DNA of 64,000 nucleotides, taken from NCBI GenBank assembly GCA_964030475.1, contig CAXIPT010000001.1:4482804-4546803 (forward strand). Direction: 5' to 3'. Source of the DNA: Tethya wilhelma. Taxonomy: Eukaryota > Porifera > Demospongiae > Tethyida > Tethyidae. The notes beneath the pieces are model-generated. The model was not told the origin of the DNA. It saw nothing but the letters and a program-made list of their open reading frames with translations, and ran no database searches. This document shows positions 20,577 to 35,900 of the stretch, in pieces. How positions within the stretch are numbered: position 1 is the stretch's first letter; the number at the start of each line of letters is the position of its first letter. The translations under genes were made by a program, and so were the position numbers.

Positions 20577-23500
20577 TTATTCCTGCCCTTCTTCTCTAGA
20601 GACGGCCACTGTTTGGGGTTGCTTCTGCATGCAACTCTTGGCCACAGAATCAAATAGCCTACATGAACAGAGTGGTGTGAGAAAACATAAATGAAGAGCT
20701 ATATACAATACCTATAAAAGATACTCACTTTTTAATCTCCGGAGCACAATGAACAAACTCGTGTTTCCAAAAGTTGTAGGTTGGGTTCTTTATGAGTTCA
20801 ATGAAAGTGATAAGAAGTCCCCACGGATGCGGTCTGTTCACGATCAGCCTCTCCAGCAGGACCCTTGTGATCTGCTCCTGGATGGCTTCTGCATTCGTCT
20901 CAGAGAACAACGATAACAGAGCACAGCTGAAGTAATGGGTGTGGCTGTTTGGATAGCGCAGCTGGTTTGCAATGGCATTCAAGAACAAGTAGCGACCTGC
21001 AAGCAAATAGCACAATGAAGCCTTCCATTGTAAGAATGACAGCTGGTCCTGAGCTGGATCACATAGCTCAATTACAAATTGGAGTATCTACTAACCTTCT
21101 GTGTCTAGGTCCACTACTAAGTGCTGGAAGATATCCATGTGAGCTGTGTGAGCTATTGTGCTGGTAGAAGGAGTGCTCCCTTTGCTGTGGATGTAGGCTA
21201 TGGCTTGTGTACCCACATAGAGCACAAGTGCATTCATTAGCGACACATTGTACTGATTGCCAGGCTCCGCAGACACCTTGAGAAAGGGGAAAAAAGGTTC
21301 TCAGGACAAGTTACTTTTCTATCAAGCACATACCACTTGGCAACATACAGTTAAGTGCCCTCGAAGTTCTTGAAGAAATGTTACAGGTGCTCTGGTCCTT
21401 ATGTAGTTATCCAAATCCTAAAGCAGAAAGGAGAGTGTATTCCAATATCACAAAAATTCAAATTGTCGATCTATACACGAATAGTCCCAAATCTAATGGA
21501 GCCCTCTCTCCCCCAATGCCTGCTCAGGCAAATTGGTCTAGTAAAAAATAAATTATTGGCAAAAGGCCGTTCGTGCCACTCAGGTGTCTTAAGTCTTGAG
21601 AACTAGGGATGGTAGGCTTAAAAGAGTACAATACCTTCTTGAGGTTTGCCTGTATATGCTGTGTGTAGTTGGGAAGGATTCGTGGAGCATGAGCAATGTC
21701 AGGAAGCATTTCAACCTGTAAGGGAAAAAATAAACAAACCAAAAACGAAAATGAATATCTGGAAACGCAGAATTGATAACATACCTTGAGATTTGGTGTG
21801 AAAGGGTCTGGCAATCTCATGTTGCGTGGAAATGCAGAGAGGATGAGATTTCTCATTTGGATACAATTTGGAGGGATCACGTCACAGAAAGAGAAGTGAT
21901 AGTCACAGAGAAACTCGGGGAAGTCGTGCAGCAAGACTAACAAGACTCTTAGAGTACCCTAAAAGAGAAGAAATAATAACAATAAATGAGTATTTGTAAT
22001 ACAGTATGAAGTGCTACTCACTCACCTTGTAGAGGAGATGAGTGGGTTTAGTGAGCTCAGCATTTCGTAGGAATGGTGCCAAGAACTTGAAAAGATCAAT
22101 GAGCAGCTGGTGAAACAATGTCCATCCCTATTTGAATCATAAAATTTCCATGAATGCTTAGCTATCGATTGTTAACAATAGTGATCTGTTCACCTTTTGC
22201 TGTGGAGTGTGTAGCAGCAGTTTAGCAATAAACACTCTGTGTGAGATGAGCTCCAACCACGAGTATGCAAACCCAGGTGCTCGATTTGGTCGAATAACAT
22301 GATACACATGACTGCAAAGTTTGATACAAGATGGGTTAGTCACTGTATCCTTTCGGAGCTGGTTCCATTACCTGAAAGCATGAAGTACATGGAAGCTAAT
22401 AGCATCGAAGACTGGATCGGAGGAACAGAGATCATTGAGTAGCATTATGAAGAGCCGGTGGTAGGCAAGTTGATGGAAATCAGTGTGCTTGTTCTCGTGG
22501 TCTTGAATAAGAACATGAGCAACTGTTACTAGAACCTGTGTGTGTGTGTGTGTGTGTGTGTGTATGAACAATGGTCCTCAATGCGCGTAATTAAAGACAA
22601 GTATACGCGCATACGGCAGAGTGACAAATCACAATTCTATTTGATGCGCACCATTTGCAATCATGGCTTCCAATGCCAAGCTTTCTTTTGACGCTGAGGA
22701 GCTAGGATTCCTATTAGAGGAGCTCTACGATATACGAAACAAATGGCGATACCTCGGACTCCAACTGCAGATATCCCCCAGTGATTTGAACGACATAGCA
22801 CAAGTCAAGAAAGATGACTCAGCGGACTGTCTTCTCGAGCTATTGATGCGGTGGTTTCAGACGAAGAATCCCACTTGTGAGTCACTGTTGAAAGCGCTGA
22901 AAAGTAAGAGCATGGAGTCGCATTCGATTGCAGAAAGAATTCAAGCCAAGTACCAACGGCAGAATATTCCTGAGAGTACAACAAGTAAGTAAACCCATAG
23001 ACAGCTAAACTGTATCAAAACCTTTGCAGAGCAAAAGCAGAGCCTTTTCTTCTTCTTTTTTTAAGCTCAAGGCCCAGAAACAAACATTAAAGATAGCAGT
23101 AAAGGTGCCAAAGCAAAAAGGCCCCTCTCTCCTAGCCGTGAAGCTGGAGCACCCACCAAGGCAAAAGTATACAGACATATTAAATCATCTGCTGTCGGAT
23201 ATTGATCTATTTTTGTATCTCTTTTTATAGAGACGTAAACTCAACACTTTACTGCCAGATTCATTTGAACAGACAGATTTTGTACAAAGACAACCTCCTG
23301 ATCGGCTCTGTATCAAGTGCAGCCGTGTCCCTCTCAATCCACAGCGATCTGTCTGCTGCAACAGACTCTACTGTAAACCATGTGCTGACAAGACCAAGAA
23401 ATGTAGCAACAAGACACACAAGGAAGAGATACAATATTCTCCCGACAAGGAGTTGTCTACCAAAATTTATAAGCTAAGAATAAAGTGTAAGAATAAGGCA

Positions 23501-24166
23501 AAAGGGTGCACATGGGAAGGAGAGGTGTTCAGGCTGAAAACCCATCTCCCTGTGTGCCCCCATGAGCAATGTAAGTGTAGTAGTTTCACACATAATTATG
23601 TAGGACATATTATGTTACATTGAGTGTTTCTATCCATCTACAGCATTATCTACAATCATCCACCAGCAGCCCGAGGTAGCACCATTGCCTAGACTGGTCA
23701 GTCAGTCATACTTGTCCTCAAAGATTGAAAGGTGTGATGTGAAATTTTGTACACATGCACAAACAAACACTATTACAGCACATAAATGTGGTGGGGAAGA
23801 TTCCACCCAGTTTTGCTGATGAAGATTTCACCAGAAATCACGATGAATATCATTGCAATATTTGCCAGAGAATACCATCCACCCCTCTACGTTCTGAATG
23901 TTGTCCCAGTGTATTGTTCTGTGAGACTTGTGGCCAGAAGGACACACACTGCTCTATACACATCCAGCCTCACACTTTAAAACGTGACAAAGCCTTGAAG
24001 AGCATTATTCAGAACTATGTAGTCAAATGTCCATACAGGTGTGGCTGGAAGGACCACATGAAAAAACTGAAGCAGCACATCCCTATTCACAGTGAGGATC
24101 TCTTTTAGTCAGTTACACAATGGCATAGTTAGTGTCTTTTATGCTTTCATACATTCTCACACTTAC

Positions 24167-24208
<42 letters not shown>

Positions 24209-27200
24209 TTTGTCACCAGCTTCTGATGACAGCAAAAGCTGTGAAGAAAGAAGCAACGAACCAGCTACTCCACTGGGTGACAGCACACAAGCTACTCCAT
24301 TGGACAACAGCACATTAGCTACTCCACTGGACGACAGCACTGAACAGCCTACATTGCTAAAATTTGTCAGCAATGAAGAGGCCACTCAAGATCAGTCGAT
24401 GAACATACACAGCACAAATGGACCTGAGGAGGACAATGAACAGTACATGGTGCTTGAATCTCCCTCCACCACTGAGCCAGTCAACGCACAGATTGAAGCG
24501 CTCTCCATCTTGAATTATCAACTTCAACAAAAGCTCGACCAGCTCCAGGTAGAATCTGAAGCCTGTGCCGTGAGAGTGCCACCTCTCACCTTTCACATTC
24601 CTCTCCTGAGCAGCTACAAGAGCCCCTGTTTCCCGTGGAAGAGCCACAGCTTCTACACCCACCCACTGGGCTATAGAGTCAACTTGCAAGTTCAGGTGGA
24701 CAGCACTGGAGCATTGTGCATTGGGCTAGCACCAGAAGAGGGAGTCAACGACGACCATCTTCGTTGGCCGGTGAGTGGAAAGATGGTCCTTCGATTCCTC
24801 AACCAGAATGCCGATCGTGATCATCATGAATACTCTACCAAGTTTAAACTGCAGAAGTCCACAACTATTACACTCAAGCGTATACTTATTCCCACGACAG
24901 AACCAGATGTTTCGTACACATCTGGTGACTCCTTGTACTTCAGACTAGTGGAGATCAAACTGGAGGAGGAGTCAAAGCCGTGGCTTATTAGTTAGTACAA
25001 ACTCATAGCATACTCAAACAGTACAAAATTTAATGTAGTAAAGTTGTAAGAAGTGAACCCCTTTACCCAACAATAAGCTAATACATGTTCATTGCCCATG
25101 TCATAATTGTGACCATCATGCTCACTCCTAGATCCTGGGATCCCTTGTACAAATTGATTCATTATGGATGAATGCACTGGTGATCATGAGTTGAAATTCA
25201 TGATGCCCAGTTGTATACCACACCACACTTTTTGTGTTATCATTATAATCATCCCAGGAATGAGAGCTAGATAGGGGGTGGCTTAGTTTACTATTAATAG
25301 CCATGCTTATGCCCTACTTTTCACTAGTCTATATATAGTCAGCTCAGTGGTTCAGTATTGTAAGCTCATACAAACTCAGTTAGCTGTGCACAGTAAGGTC
25401 AAAGTGCAGAAAGAACACTGCTTTGTGAACCTCAAGTAAAAAGATGGGGGATGAGCTAAATTTAGATGACCTTGCTTCTCTTATGGTCCAGCTCCATGAG
25501 GTACAAATAAAATGGTACAGTATTGGACTACAACTAGGTTTGGAAGTGAATGGCCTTGAGACAATAAAGAGCCAAATTCAAAATGAGCAACAAGGCCTCA
25601 GAGAGATGCTCATAAAATGGCTGAAAACCGGCAAAGCTACGATTTCAGCTTTGTGTTCAACTCTAAGGAAAACAACAGTGGGGGAGAATGTTCTTGCTAG
25701 TGAAATTGAAAAGAGTAAGATATTAATTTACTGACCATGAACAAACACCCATAAGCTTATGATTTCAAAAACAGGCAAACAGTCAACAAGCCAAAAGCCA
25801 ACAAGCCAAGGTAAGAAACACAAGGACAGTAAAACAACCAGAGGGAAAAAATCACACCCTCCTCCTTCAAACTCACCACCACCACCAAAGGTATACGTAG
25901 TAGACTATCATAAGAGTAAAATAATTGAAGAGATGTTGAGGTCTCACTAAGTTGTTAATTGTTGCACAGAGGGCTAAATCTCAGGAAGAACCAAAGCCAA
26001 CAAAGGCCACTAGACAGCTCTCAAAGAATGGGACCTCAAACACACAGACAACCAAGGTAAGAAGGTACATAATGGTTCTGTGTACTTAGTGGAACCAGGA
26101 TTTTCTAAATGCAGGGTGTACCAGAGAGTTTAGGTCAGGATATCTTCATTCGATCCCAACCTCCTGATCGGCTCTGCATCAGGTGTGAATGTGTCCCTCT
26201 CAATCCACACCGATCTGTCTGCTGCAATAGACTCTACTGTAAACCATGTGCTGACAAGACCAAGAAATGTAGCAATAAAACACACAAGGAAAAACCAACC
26301 TACTCTCCCGACAAGGAGTTGTATGGCAAAATTCAAAAGCTGAAAATAAAGTGCAAGAACAAGGCAAAAGGGTGCACATGGGAAGGAGAAGTGTTCAGGC
26401 TGAAAACTCATCTCCCAGAGTGTCCCCATGAGCAATGTAAGTGTAGTAGCCTCATACAGATGTGAGTCATACTTGAATGATCTAGCATTGACTCATCCTT
26501 TAGCACCATCAACATCTAGAAAGACAGCCACAGCAGATTCCAAAGCTACCACTACCAGCAGCACAACCCAGGCAAAACCCCCTCCAACTCCAAGCCAATC
26601 TGGTGCCTCAGTAACACCTGGACATGCCACTCACTCAAACCAAGGAAGACAGACACACTCAGTCATTCAATTACAGGTATACAGATAGAAGAATCTGTGC
26701 ATATATATATATATATAGCTCTTTCCTACATTTAGTAACTACATTTTTAATAATTTATACACATATCTTTTCTATACCTCCAGTATGAAGAGAGTAGTAC
26801 TGATAATAAATCTCAGGAAGAACCCAAGCCAGCAAAGGTCACTAAACAGCTCTCAAAGAATGGGGCCTCAAATACACAGACAACCAAGGTAAGGAGGTAC
26901 ATAATAGTATGTACTGGGTGGAACCAAGATTTTCTAAATACAGGGTGTACCAGAGAGTCTAGGTCAGGATATCTTCATTTGATCCCAACCTCCTGATCGG
27001 CTCTGTATCAGGTGTGAACGTGTTCCTCTCAATCCACACCGATCTGTCTGCTGCAATAGATTCTACTGTAAACCATGTGCTGACAAGACCAAGAAATGCA
27101 GCAACAAGACACACAAGGAAGAGATACAATATTCTCACGACAAGGAGTTGTATAGCAAAATTCAAAAGCTGAAAATAAAGTGCAAGAACAAGGCACAAGG

Positions 27201-29172
27201 GTGCTTATGGGAAGGAGAAGTGTTTAGGCTGAAAATCCATCTCCCAGAGTGCCCCCATGAGCCATGTAAGTGTAGTAGCCTCATACAGATGTGAGTCACA
27301 CATGAATGATCTAGCATTGGCTGTTCCTCCAGCACCATCAACAAAGAGCCAACAACAGCCACAGCATCCCAAAGCAGAGCCACACCCACTGGTTCCTACT
27401 ACAACCACCAGCAGCACAACCCAGGCAAGAGCAGTGCCAACCCCTCCAACTCCAAGCCAATCTGGTGCCTCAGTAACACCTGGACATGCCACTCACTCAA
27501 ACAAAGGAAGACAGACACACTCAGCCATTCAATTACAGGTATACAGATAGAAGAATCTGTGCATATAGCTCTTTCCTACATTCAGTAATTACAAATAATT
27601 TGTGCACGTTTCATTTCTACATCTCCAGCACGAAGAAAGTAGCACTGCCAATATTGCCACAAATGCAACTCCTCCCCTTCACCTGGTGATGACGAATGTG
27701 AGTGGACTCCAACAGAGCGGCAGTGTCTGGGTGAGCCATAGCTTCCTCAGCCATCAACTGGGCTACAGACTGTGCCTCGCTGCTCATGTTGGAACAGACA
27801 ACCATCTACGAATTGGAGCCACACTCGCAGAAGGCCAACAGAACACATTCTTAAAGTTACCGTGTTCTGGTAAAATCATTGTCAAGATTATGCACCCACT
27901 TCACAGCAATCAGGCTGTGGAGGTTGAAGTGGCCATTACACCACCTTCGTTCACAGTGAACAAAGGTGATGTGCTCTTCATGCCAGCTCTTACAAGTCAG
28001 AGTGTTGCTATTAGTGACCTGGTCACGGGAAATTGCCTCTTCTTTCAAGTGTCTAGAATCTATTTGGACTATGACTGCAAACCTTGGCTCCTGGGACCAA
28101 ACTATACATTGATGAACCAGTAGTGGTATAGCACTAGCATATCATAGATACTAGCCCCCTTAACAACTTCTTGTGTTTGGCCAATAGAACGTACAGGTGG
28201 AATGTAAGTAGTTTAGCTAGCCATTTTTCATGAAGTAGTTCTTTTGTTTTTGTCTTCCAAAAATACACACTTGTTTGCATGCTCTTCTAATTGTTGTTTT
28301 TGCTCCTTTAATTAAAATCATCATTAATTTTTGACAATGAAAAAAGGGAAATGACCACTGAAAGGGGAGGGGGGCTCAATTCAACTGACCTTGTTCAGTA
28401 GGTTGACTTTTGTGACAGTGTTAGCAGCATCTCCAGAGTACCGGACAAGAACCACCACCAGCTTCCCAAATGCATCCATTGTATGGTAGCACTTGGCACG
28501 AGCCATTGTGGCATTGATACCCTGCATGTGAGGGATCAAGGTGATTACAGTCCTACGAGAATTACTCTATTGATTACAATAACCAAACTAGACACTCACG
28601 GGATCGTTGATGGTTCTATAACAGAGGTCCACACACATCTCAACACTGATGCGGAAGAACCTTGTGATCAAGTCATCACTCTTGAGGATACCTTGCTGTT
28701 GAAGCTGTGGCGTGTGGTGTGAGTGAGTGACAGTCAATAAACAAAGATGGATCACAAAATGAAAGCAATAAAAGAGGTTTTAAATAAACATACCCTGGCT
28801 ACATATGCAGCATAGATCTTATCCCCTTCTCTAAGAATTCCAGGCTGATGAAAGTGGCGTACCCACTCAGACAGCAGATATTCAACCTACAGTCAATAGA
28901 CAATACCACATGTTCAACTTTTATGAGAACTGTTGCACGACCTGTGAACAACACACACACGCTGCTCCCTTCTTGTACCTTCTCATAGAGGCCAGGGGGG
29001 TCCTCCAGCTCTGAATTGGGTCCAATGACAGCATTACTGTGCATCATGGGTGTGGGGGCACCGGGGGCCCTGTCTAGGTCCCCTATACCAGTCCCACTGG
29101 AGAGGATGTTCCCACCGGAGAGAAGCTGAATGTCATGGTTCAAACGGAATGGCTCCAACAACTGAGCAGAGC

Positions 29173-29233
<61 letters not shown>

Positions 29234-30398
29234 TAAAGGTGATACTTATACACAAAGAAGACCTTCACTTTCACTCACTCACCTATCAGGCAAGAGTTTG
29301 ACATTGGCTGCCAATCTGTAGAGTGTTTCCTTGGTCTTCAACAAATCTTTCTATATAATACCCAATACCAAGATATAAAGCAGTATGCATGCACACAGAC
29401 ACAAGTGCCACTGAATTGTTTCTCACTCACATCAGTGATGGGTGTCTCTCTCTTCTCAGCTGACACAATAGCATTGACCAGCTTGATACTACAACTCAGA
29501 GCTACCAAGTTTCGACCATTCTCAATTGCCTGCAATAGTATGAGAGAACAGAGTGGGGGTGGTAATGGTCGTCAACCTTAAAAACTCAACTATACAGTCC
29601 ACATGCCACAGGGAGTGTCCACCAAGCAATGGCACTGTCCCCTACTGACCTTTGCTAGGTACTCATCCAGCTGTTTCATGTCAACTATCTGCATGCCAAT
29701 GAGGAGGATGATGGCCCGGGGGCTGTACTTGATGTCCTCACGGGCACTCAGCAGTATCCTGGTCACATGATGCATGGCGGTCTCCGGCCCTAGTCCGCTG
29801 TGACCCTGGATCATCTTGAGGATGAGGAGATGACAGTCACGGAAACTGACAAACAGCTCAGGATCACTCGGAGGGGGGTTCATGCCTTCCAGGAGACCCT
29901 CGAGAGCCTTCACAGTAGAAAGGAGGAAATGTAAATTTACTAACTGTGGTAATTCCCCCAATATAGAACTAATAATTGACAATAAACAATAATTAGTACA
30001 TTACACAATGTTTCCAAGAGATCAAAGTTTCCCACGGTGAGTGTCAGGTAAGGAAGAGCTAAGTGTATTAGTTGCTTATGGACACTCATTTTAAGCACAA
30101 GCCGTTTCAAATAAGAGGTGTGTTTACACAACAATGTTCATCTTAGGCTTTTCTTTCACTTTCTGGTACCATCACAAACCACTCATACATGAAACCTTCC
30201 GTGAGAAAGACAAACCTTCTGTAGGAGAGAAATGACATTTTGATGGCTCTGGGATATTCTAAGTTGCATCGTCATCTCCAGGAGTGTACGCATCATGAGA
30301 ATGTGAGGGTTGTTGGGAGGGGCCAGGGCTACTCTCAAGTGCTGACTGATCTCCTGAATACACTTGTGGAGGATCTGAAGGAAGTCGTCGTTCGGAAC

Positions 30399-30438
<40 letters not shown>

Positions 30439-31967
30439 GAAATGTATTGCTTAGACACTAATCCCACAGTGTGTGTGTCCCCCTGCATCAATAATCACAT
30501 AGTTCAGAAGTAAAAAAATCGCCTTCAGACACCAATTATTACTATCCTATGGTCTGTGTTCTCTGCAGTAACAATCATCTCATCCACTGTCTGGCTGAGC
30601 CTTCAATCAACAGTGCAGGCAATACTAGTAATCCCATGCCAATAAAATCAAATCACATACTATTATCTTTAAGACAATGACTACACAAACACTTTTAGTG
30701 CTAGCAGTAGCATTAGTGTAGTAGTAAACTCAAAATCAGGTCAGCCAGAGCACATGACTCTATCCCAGCTCTATCAACCCCCAATGTTATGGAATACCAC
30801 AACAATGGGTACACCCCAAGAGTACATTGTCCAGTCCCATCAGACATGCCGACACCTATTGTATTCCACAAAACAAACATTGCAATGCTGACATGTTCAG
30901 GTCATGAGAAAACTGAGCTACTAGCCATACTAGGCCATAAACACCACTTTGTGAGCAAGTGTAGAATTTTCACTGAGTGCATTATGTGATGTCCTGTGAG
31001 AATGTGGGGTTGTGGAAGACATAGTAGGTCCTGAACATCTTGGTGTTGGTGGTCATGAAGCACAATTATAGACCAATGACAACTGCCTGCATACACACAC
31101 TACCTTAGTTCCTCCTGACGAGGTTGATGGTAAGAATCCTGGGAGACAACGAGCAAACTCCTCATAGACAACAGCTTGCTGTGGGGTAGGACCACCGACC
31201 TGAATAGACCAGCACATACAGTGGATGAAGAGACAGTAGTGAAAATATATCATAGTTACTGTACGACGACTTCCTTCTTTGGAGTGTCACAATTTAGAAC
31301 AAAATTTTGTGGTTATATCAACACTACAGGCATCATACACTCATAACTACACACATCGATGTACATGTGTATCCCTGTATGGTGAGCATTAAATAATTAT
31401 AGAGATTTGCCTCAACCCCCTCCCTTGGTTATTATTGGCATGGTTATAATAAGTATGGACAATAACAAGCATTTCTTGTGTAACGTACATTGAGTCTGAT
31501 CTGTTCTGGCATCCTCTCCACCTGGTAGGTGAGGGTTGCAGCGTTGCAATATCGCCTTCCTTCATTGCGGGCAATCTTTCGAAGTTCAAATTCCTTGATA
31601 ACAAATCAAACACAACACACACACATAATAATAATAATACACAAGATAAATATACTTATAGAAGCACTGATATACCCCGGTAACAGTGTATTGGTGAAAT
31701 CATGCATCACACAAATTCCCTTCTATGATGACAGAATTATCATCAGCATAAATTATCATAAGTATCAAGGTAGTCAGTTTCTAGTAGCAACACTGACATA
31801 GCACACTCCCAAAGCAAACAATAGCATGATATCGTTGTAACACTCTTCAAAGGAAACACAACACAACATGTGATGAGACTTCTTCCAAAATAAACCTTAC
31901 TATCTCTCAAACAATGCCCCCACCCCCACTGATTGGTACTATGCACACTCTTGCTGCTGTCACCATG

Positions 31968-32020
<53 letters not shown>

Positions 32021-32906
32021 GCACACTCTCCTAACCTCAGCCAGTCTCTTGTCCATTTCAGGAGTGGCCTTCTCCATGGCCGTCTTCTGGATGAAGGCAC
32101 ATGCCAGCTCTGTGTTCTCAGCACTGATTTGGTGAGCAGCTTGATCAATGAGTACCTTCAGCTCCTCATTTGGAGACTGGATTGAAAAAAAAAAATATAT
32201 ATATATATAACATATTGAAAATATAATTTTTTAGTATCAGCTTCCGAATGACCTATCAACCCACTTTCCCCCTGAAAATCAAGGGAAGTTAGCTAATACC
32301 ATTGGATGACCTACACATGCAGAACTGTCTCAAAGAATGCTTCAAGGCATAATTTCCTCTTTTTGTTGGTTGGTTGTTGCTGGGAATACTATGAATCAAA
32401 CTAATGAGGAAACGTTTATTCAGCACTAACACATCATGAAAAAAGAAATTATACCAACAAATCCCCAATCTTTCTGCAAAACTCTTACCCTCAGTGCTGA
32501 CGTGAAGGCATTCTTGAGGTTGGTGCAGATGCTGAGCAGCAGTGGTTCTCTACAGGTGATCAGTGCCATGCCCGTGGTGAGGTGACGGATCATGTGATGA
32601 GCAGCTAGGTGCATGCGATGGATGTCTGGATCCAGAGAGAAGTCCTACAAAGAACAGAACAAACACATTATGAAATTAAGCAGACAGAAACGATATATAT
32701 GTAGTTTGTTCACTGTGGGAGAATATGTTGGCATAAGGCCACTAATATATCTCTAACACCTTCTCCTGGAGGTTAGAAGTGGAGAGATTATTGAAGAGAA
32801 AGTGGATCTTGTCCTGGACTTCCTCTGGGGGCTGGCTTTTCTCGGCCTGTTGCTGGTCAGCAGCTTCAAGGAGAGTGTCAATGCTAGTATTGTTGATGGA
32901 AGGTGG

Positions 32907-32939
<33 letters not shown>

Positions 32940-35900
32940 CACGTGATTGGTGCACCTCAACAGTTCAAGAGCAGGCTATTTACAAGCACTGCAAGTCTCC
33001 ATGACAACTGTTCAACTTAAAACATGCACCTCAAAAGAGATGATTATATCCTAATTACAGAAGACTTACATCCCTCCTGGAAGCCAAGGGACTCCCAGCA
33101 GACTGCTTCCCTGAGGCTGAACCATGAGGTGATCCACCACCACCACCACCACCTGGAAGGGTTACAACAGACGAACAAGAACAATGTTAGAAGAATGCCA
33201 AGAATTCAAGTCCAGAGAATGGAGAATGGAGAAGAGTGAACATGCACATTCCACGCTACTAAATAAGGATCAGGGGGTAACTATGTGAACAGATGTGCCC
33301 TCTTCTTGGAAGCTAACACAGCAAAAAGCATCACATTCAGCTTCTATGAGTATAGATTTTCAAATACTCATTTCATTGCATGTAGCAATACCAAGCTACT
33401 CTTACAACAAACTCTCAGCTAATGTCTAGTTGATCTTTACAGTACATCAACACGACCAAGATAAGCTTCATGACACACCCATTCTCGGACTCACCTCCGA
33501 ACATGCCACCGGTGGGAGTGGCTAGGGATGGAGACAGCCGATCCTGTGCTACCGTGGTAACAGGAGAGGAGAGAGGACTACGCCCTGCCACTGGGAAGGA
33601 AGGAGCATGAGTGCTGGTGTTGATGGTGGCCAGGGGTGGGAGCATGCCAGGGACAGTCATGGGGGTATTCACTGCATCCTAACAGAGAGAGAGAGATGAG
33701 AGATCAAGAAAACAATGTGATTGATAGTGGTTCAAGATCATCACATTCATCACTCCCATAATACATTGTGTTTAGCCCATAGTTAATGTTAAGTGGTACA
33801 CTTGCAGGTCATGTGTACTACGTGTGAGAACTTAATATTATTACACTCTCATCCAGTACTGCAAGCATTGCCTAATTTGTTCCTATTAGGTTTTAATTAT
33901 AATGAGATTATAGCAACCCAGGAAGAGTTCTGTATGTGCATTCTCTTGTCTTGGCATTCGGTCAGATCCGTACAATAATGCTAATAGAATATCGAGTTAC
34001 ACAATTACATCACACCCTACCCACTTGCTATAATTACAGGGTCACTATGGTAACAGAACTAGAGCAACATTTGCATTATATCACTGTAGCTCTATCTGGT
34101 ACCAAGGTAACTTGCTACAGTATATACAGGGTATTCTAGCCTTAGTGTAACAGTGTCCTGTAGGTAACAATTACGAATGTAACTTGCAAACATTCTCATG
34201 GATTGTCTACTTTGATATGATATCTCTATTTGGGCAACCTTCAAGACAGTGAATCCAATAATAAACCTTGTCCCTCAAGTTCCAACTCTGGGAAGAATTA
34301 GGCTTTGACATCGAAGTATCTAAGCATCCTTTTCCCATCAGATACGTACATCACAAAGCATTCCCAGCTATACCACTATCTAAGCAATACCTGACACAAC
34401 TAGTTCACACCTACAACCTCACAAAGAGCGAGAGAGAGAAAGAGCTGGTTATGGAAATGTCATGCTTTTGTGTAGGGATCCAGGTGAAGTTATCCAATAT
34501 CCCTATTAAACAATTTCCCACACATTATGTTTAGCTTTTAATTAACTAAAGTGCCAACAAATAATGTCAAGTGGTACACTTGCAGGTCATGTGTACATCC
34601 TGCCCACTTGCTATATAAGGTCACTGTGGTAACAGAACTATAGCAACCATTTACACATTACATCACTCTGTAGGGTACCTAGGTAACTGTTGTGTAAGTG
34701 ACAAAAATGTCTACTATGAAGATTTATGCAAATTATATATACATGCAGATTTTTTTGCCTTAGTGTAACAGTGTCCTAGGAAACAATAATTACAGGATGA
34801 AGCTAAGGTCATGTAGAGGATATTGCTGAACGTTCGCACTCTTATGGCTTGGCTACTTTGATATGCTCTCTTTCTTTCGAAAACCACCAAGACAATGACT
34901 AAACCTTGACCCTCAAGTTGTAACTCTGAGGAGGAATAGGCTTTGATATGCAGTCTTTTCCCATCAGATGCAAATCACAATCTAAAGCATTCCTATACCA
35001 CTACCTAAGCAGTCCCCGGCCGACACATGCAGCTAGTTCACACCTACAACCTCACACTGAGAGAGAGAGATAAGAGATTCAAAACACCGAGAAGTAAAGT
35101 TATCGAATATCAGGTAATTGTCCACATAGTAGCATTCTACTTACACAATCATATTCTTAGTGGTACATTTGCAGGTCATGTGTGCCTACTATGTACAGTG
35201 TGGTAACAGAACTATTATGTTTACATATGTCTGGCGTGGGTGTGGTTAATATTTGCAATTCCACAATTGTTAGTACCAACAAAATGTGGGGGGTAACCAA
35301 ATCCCAAAATTAAGTACATGTAATTAAACCTACCCTAATTAAGATACCTGTAAATATACATTTAATTGTATCCTAGGTACACAGGTAAAGTCGGAAAGGA
35401 ATGCCTATGCGGACAACTTTGGTGGATACTACCCATGACTACAAAGGAGATAGAAGTAAATACCCTCACAGCTAGGAATCCACAAAGGCTCTATTTCCAT
35501 GCAAGAGGAAAACTGAGCCCACAAACACAGTAGTGAACTATGACCCTCACACTCAAGTCTTAGAGAGGTCAGTGTTGGGGGAAAATAATAATGATGACTT
35601 CAATACCTTCAGTGTGTACATGTATCTGTTGCCATTTTAGGAGCAGTTGTCAAGGACATGGCATAATTTGTGTATCCATCACAAACTAGGACACCATTTT
35701 TAGTTTATTTTTACAAGGAGATATATAGAAATTCAATTTTATGTGCAAAAATTAAATATTTAAGAGCCAATGCCTAGGAACTCCTATTACAGCAACACAG
35801 CTCATACCCTCAATGCACCTCACAATGCACCAATGCTTCCTGGAAATAGACATACTAAAGTCCATCTGGTTTGAGAATGCCCATAGAAAAAATTCAATAG

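Noticed and set aside
30789..30989. 66-codon plus-strand open frame in a CNOT1 intron
   Set aside because: No family pattern, no splice partner on the plus strand.
34268..34534. 88-codon plus-strand open frame in a CNOT1 intron
   Set aside because: Sits in the diverged tandem repeat; the second repeat copy does not keep the frame.
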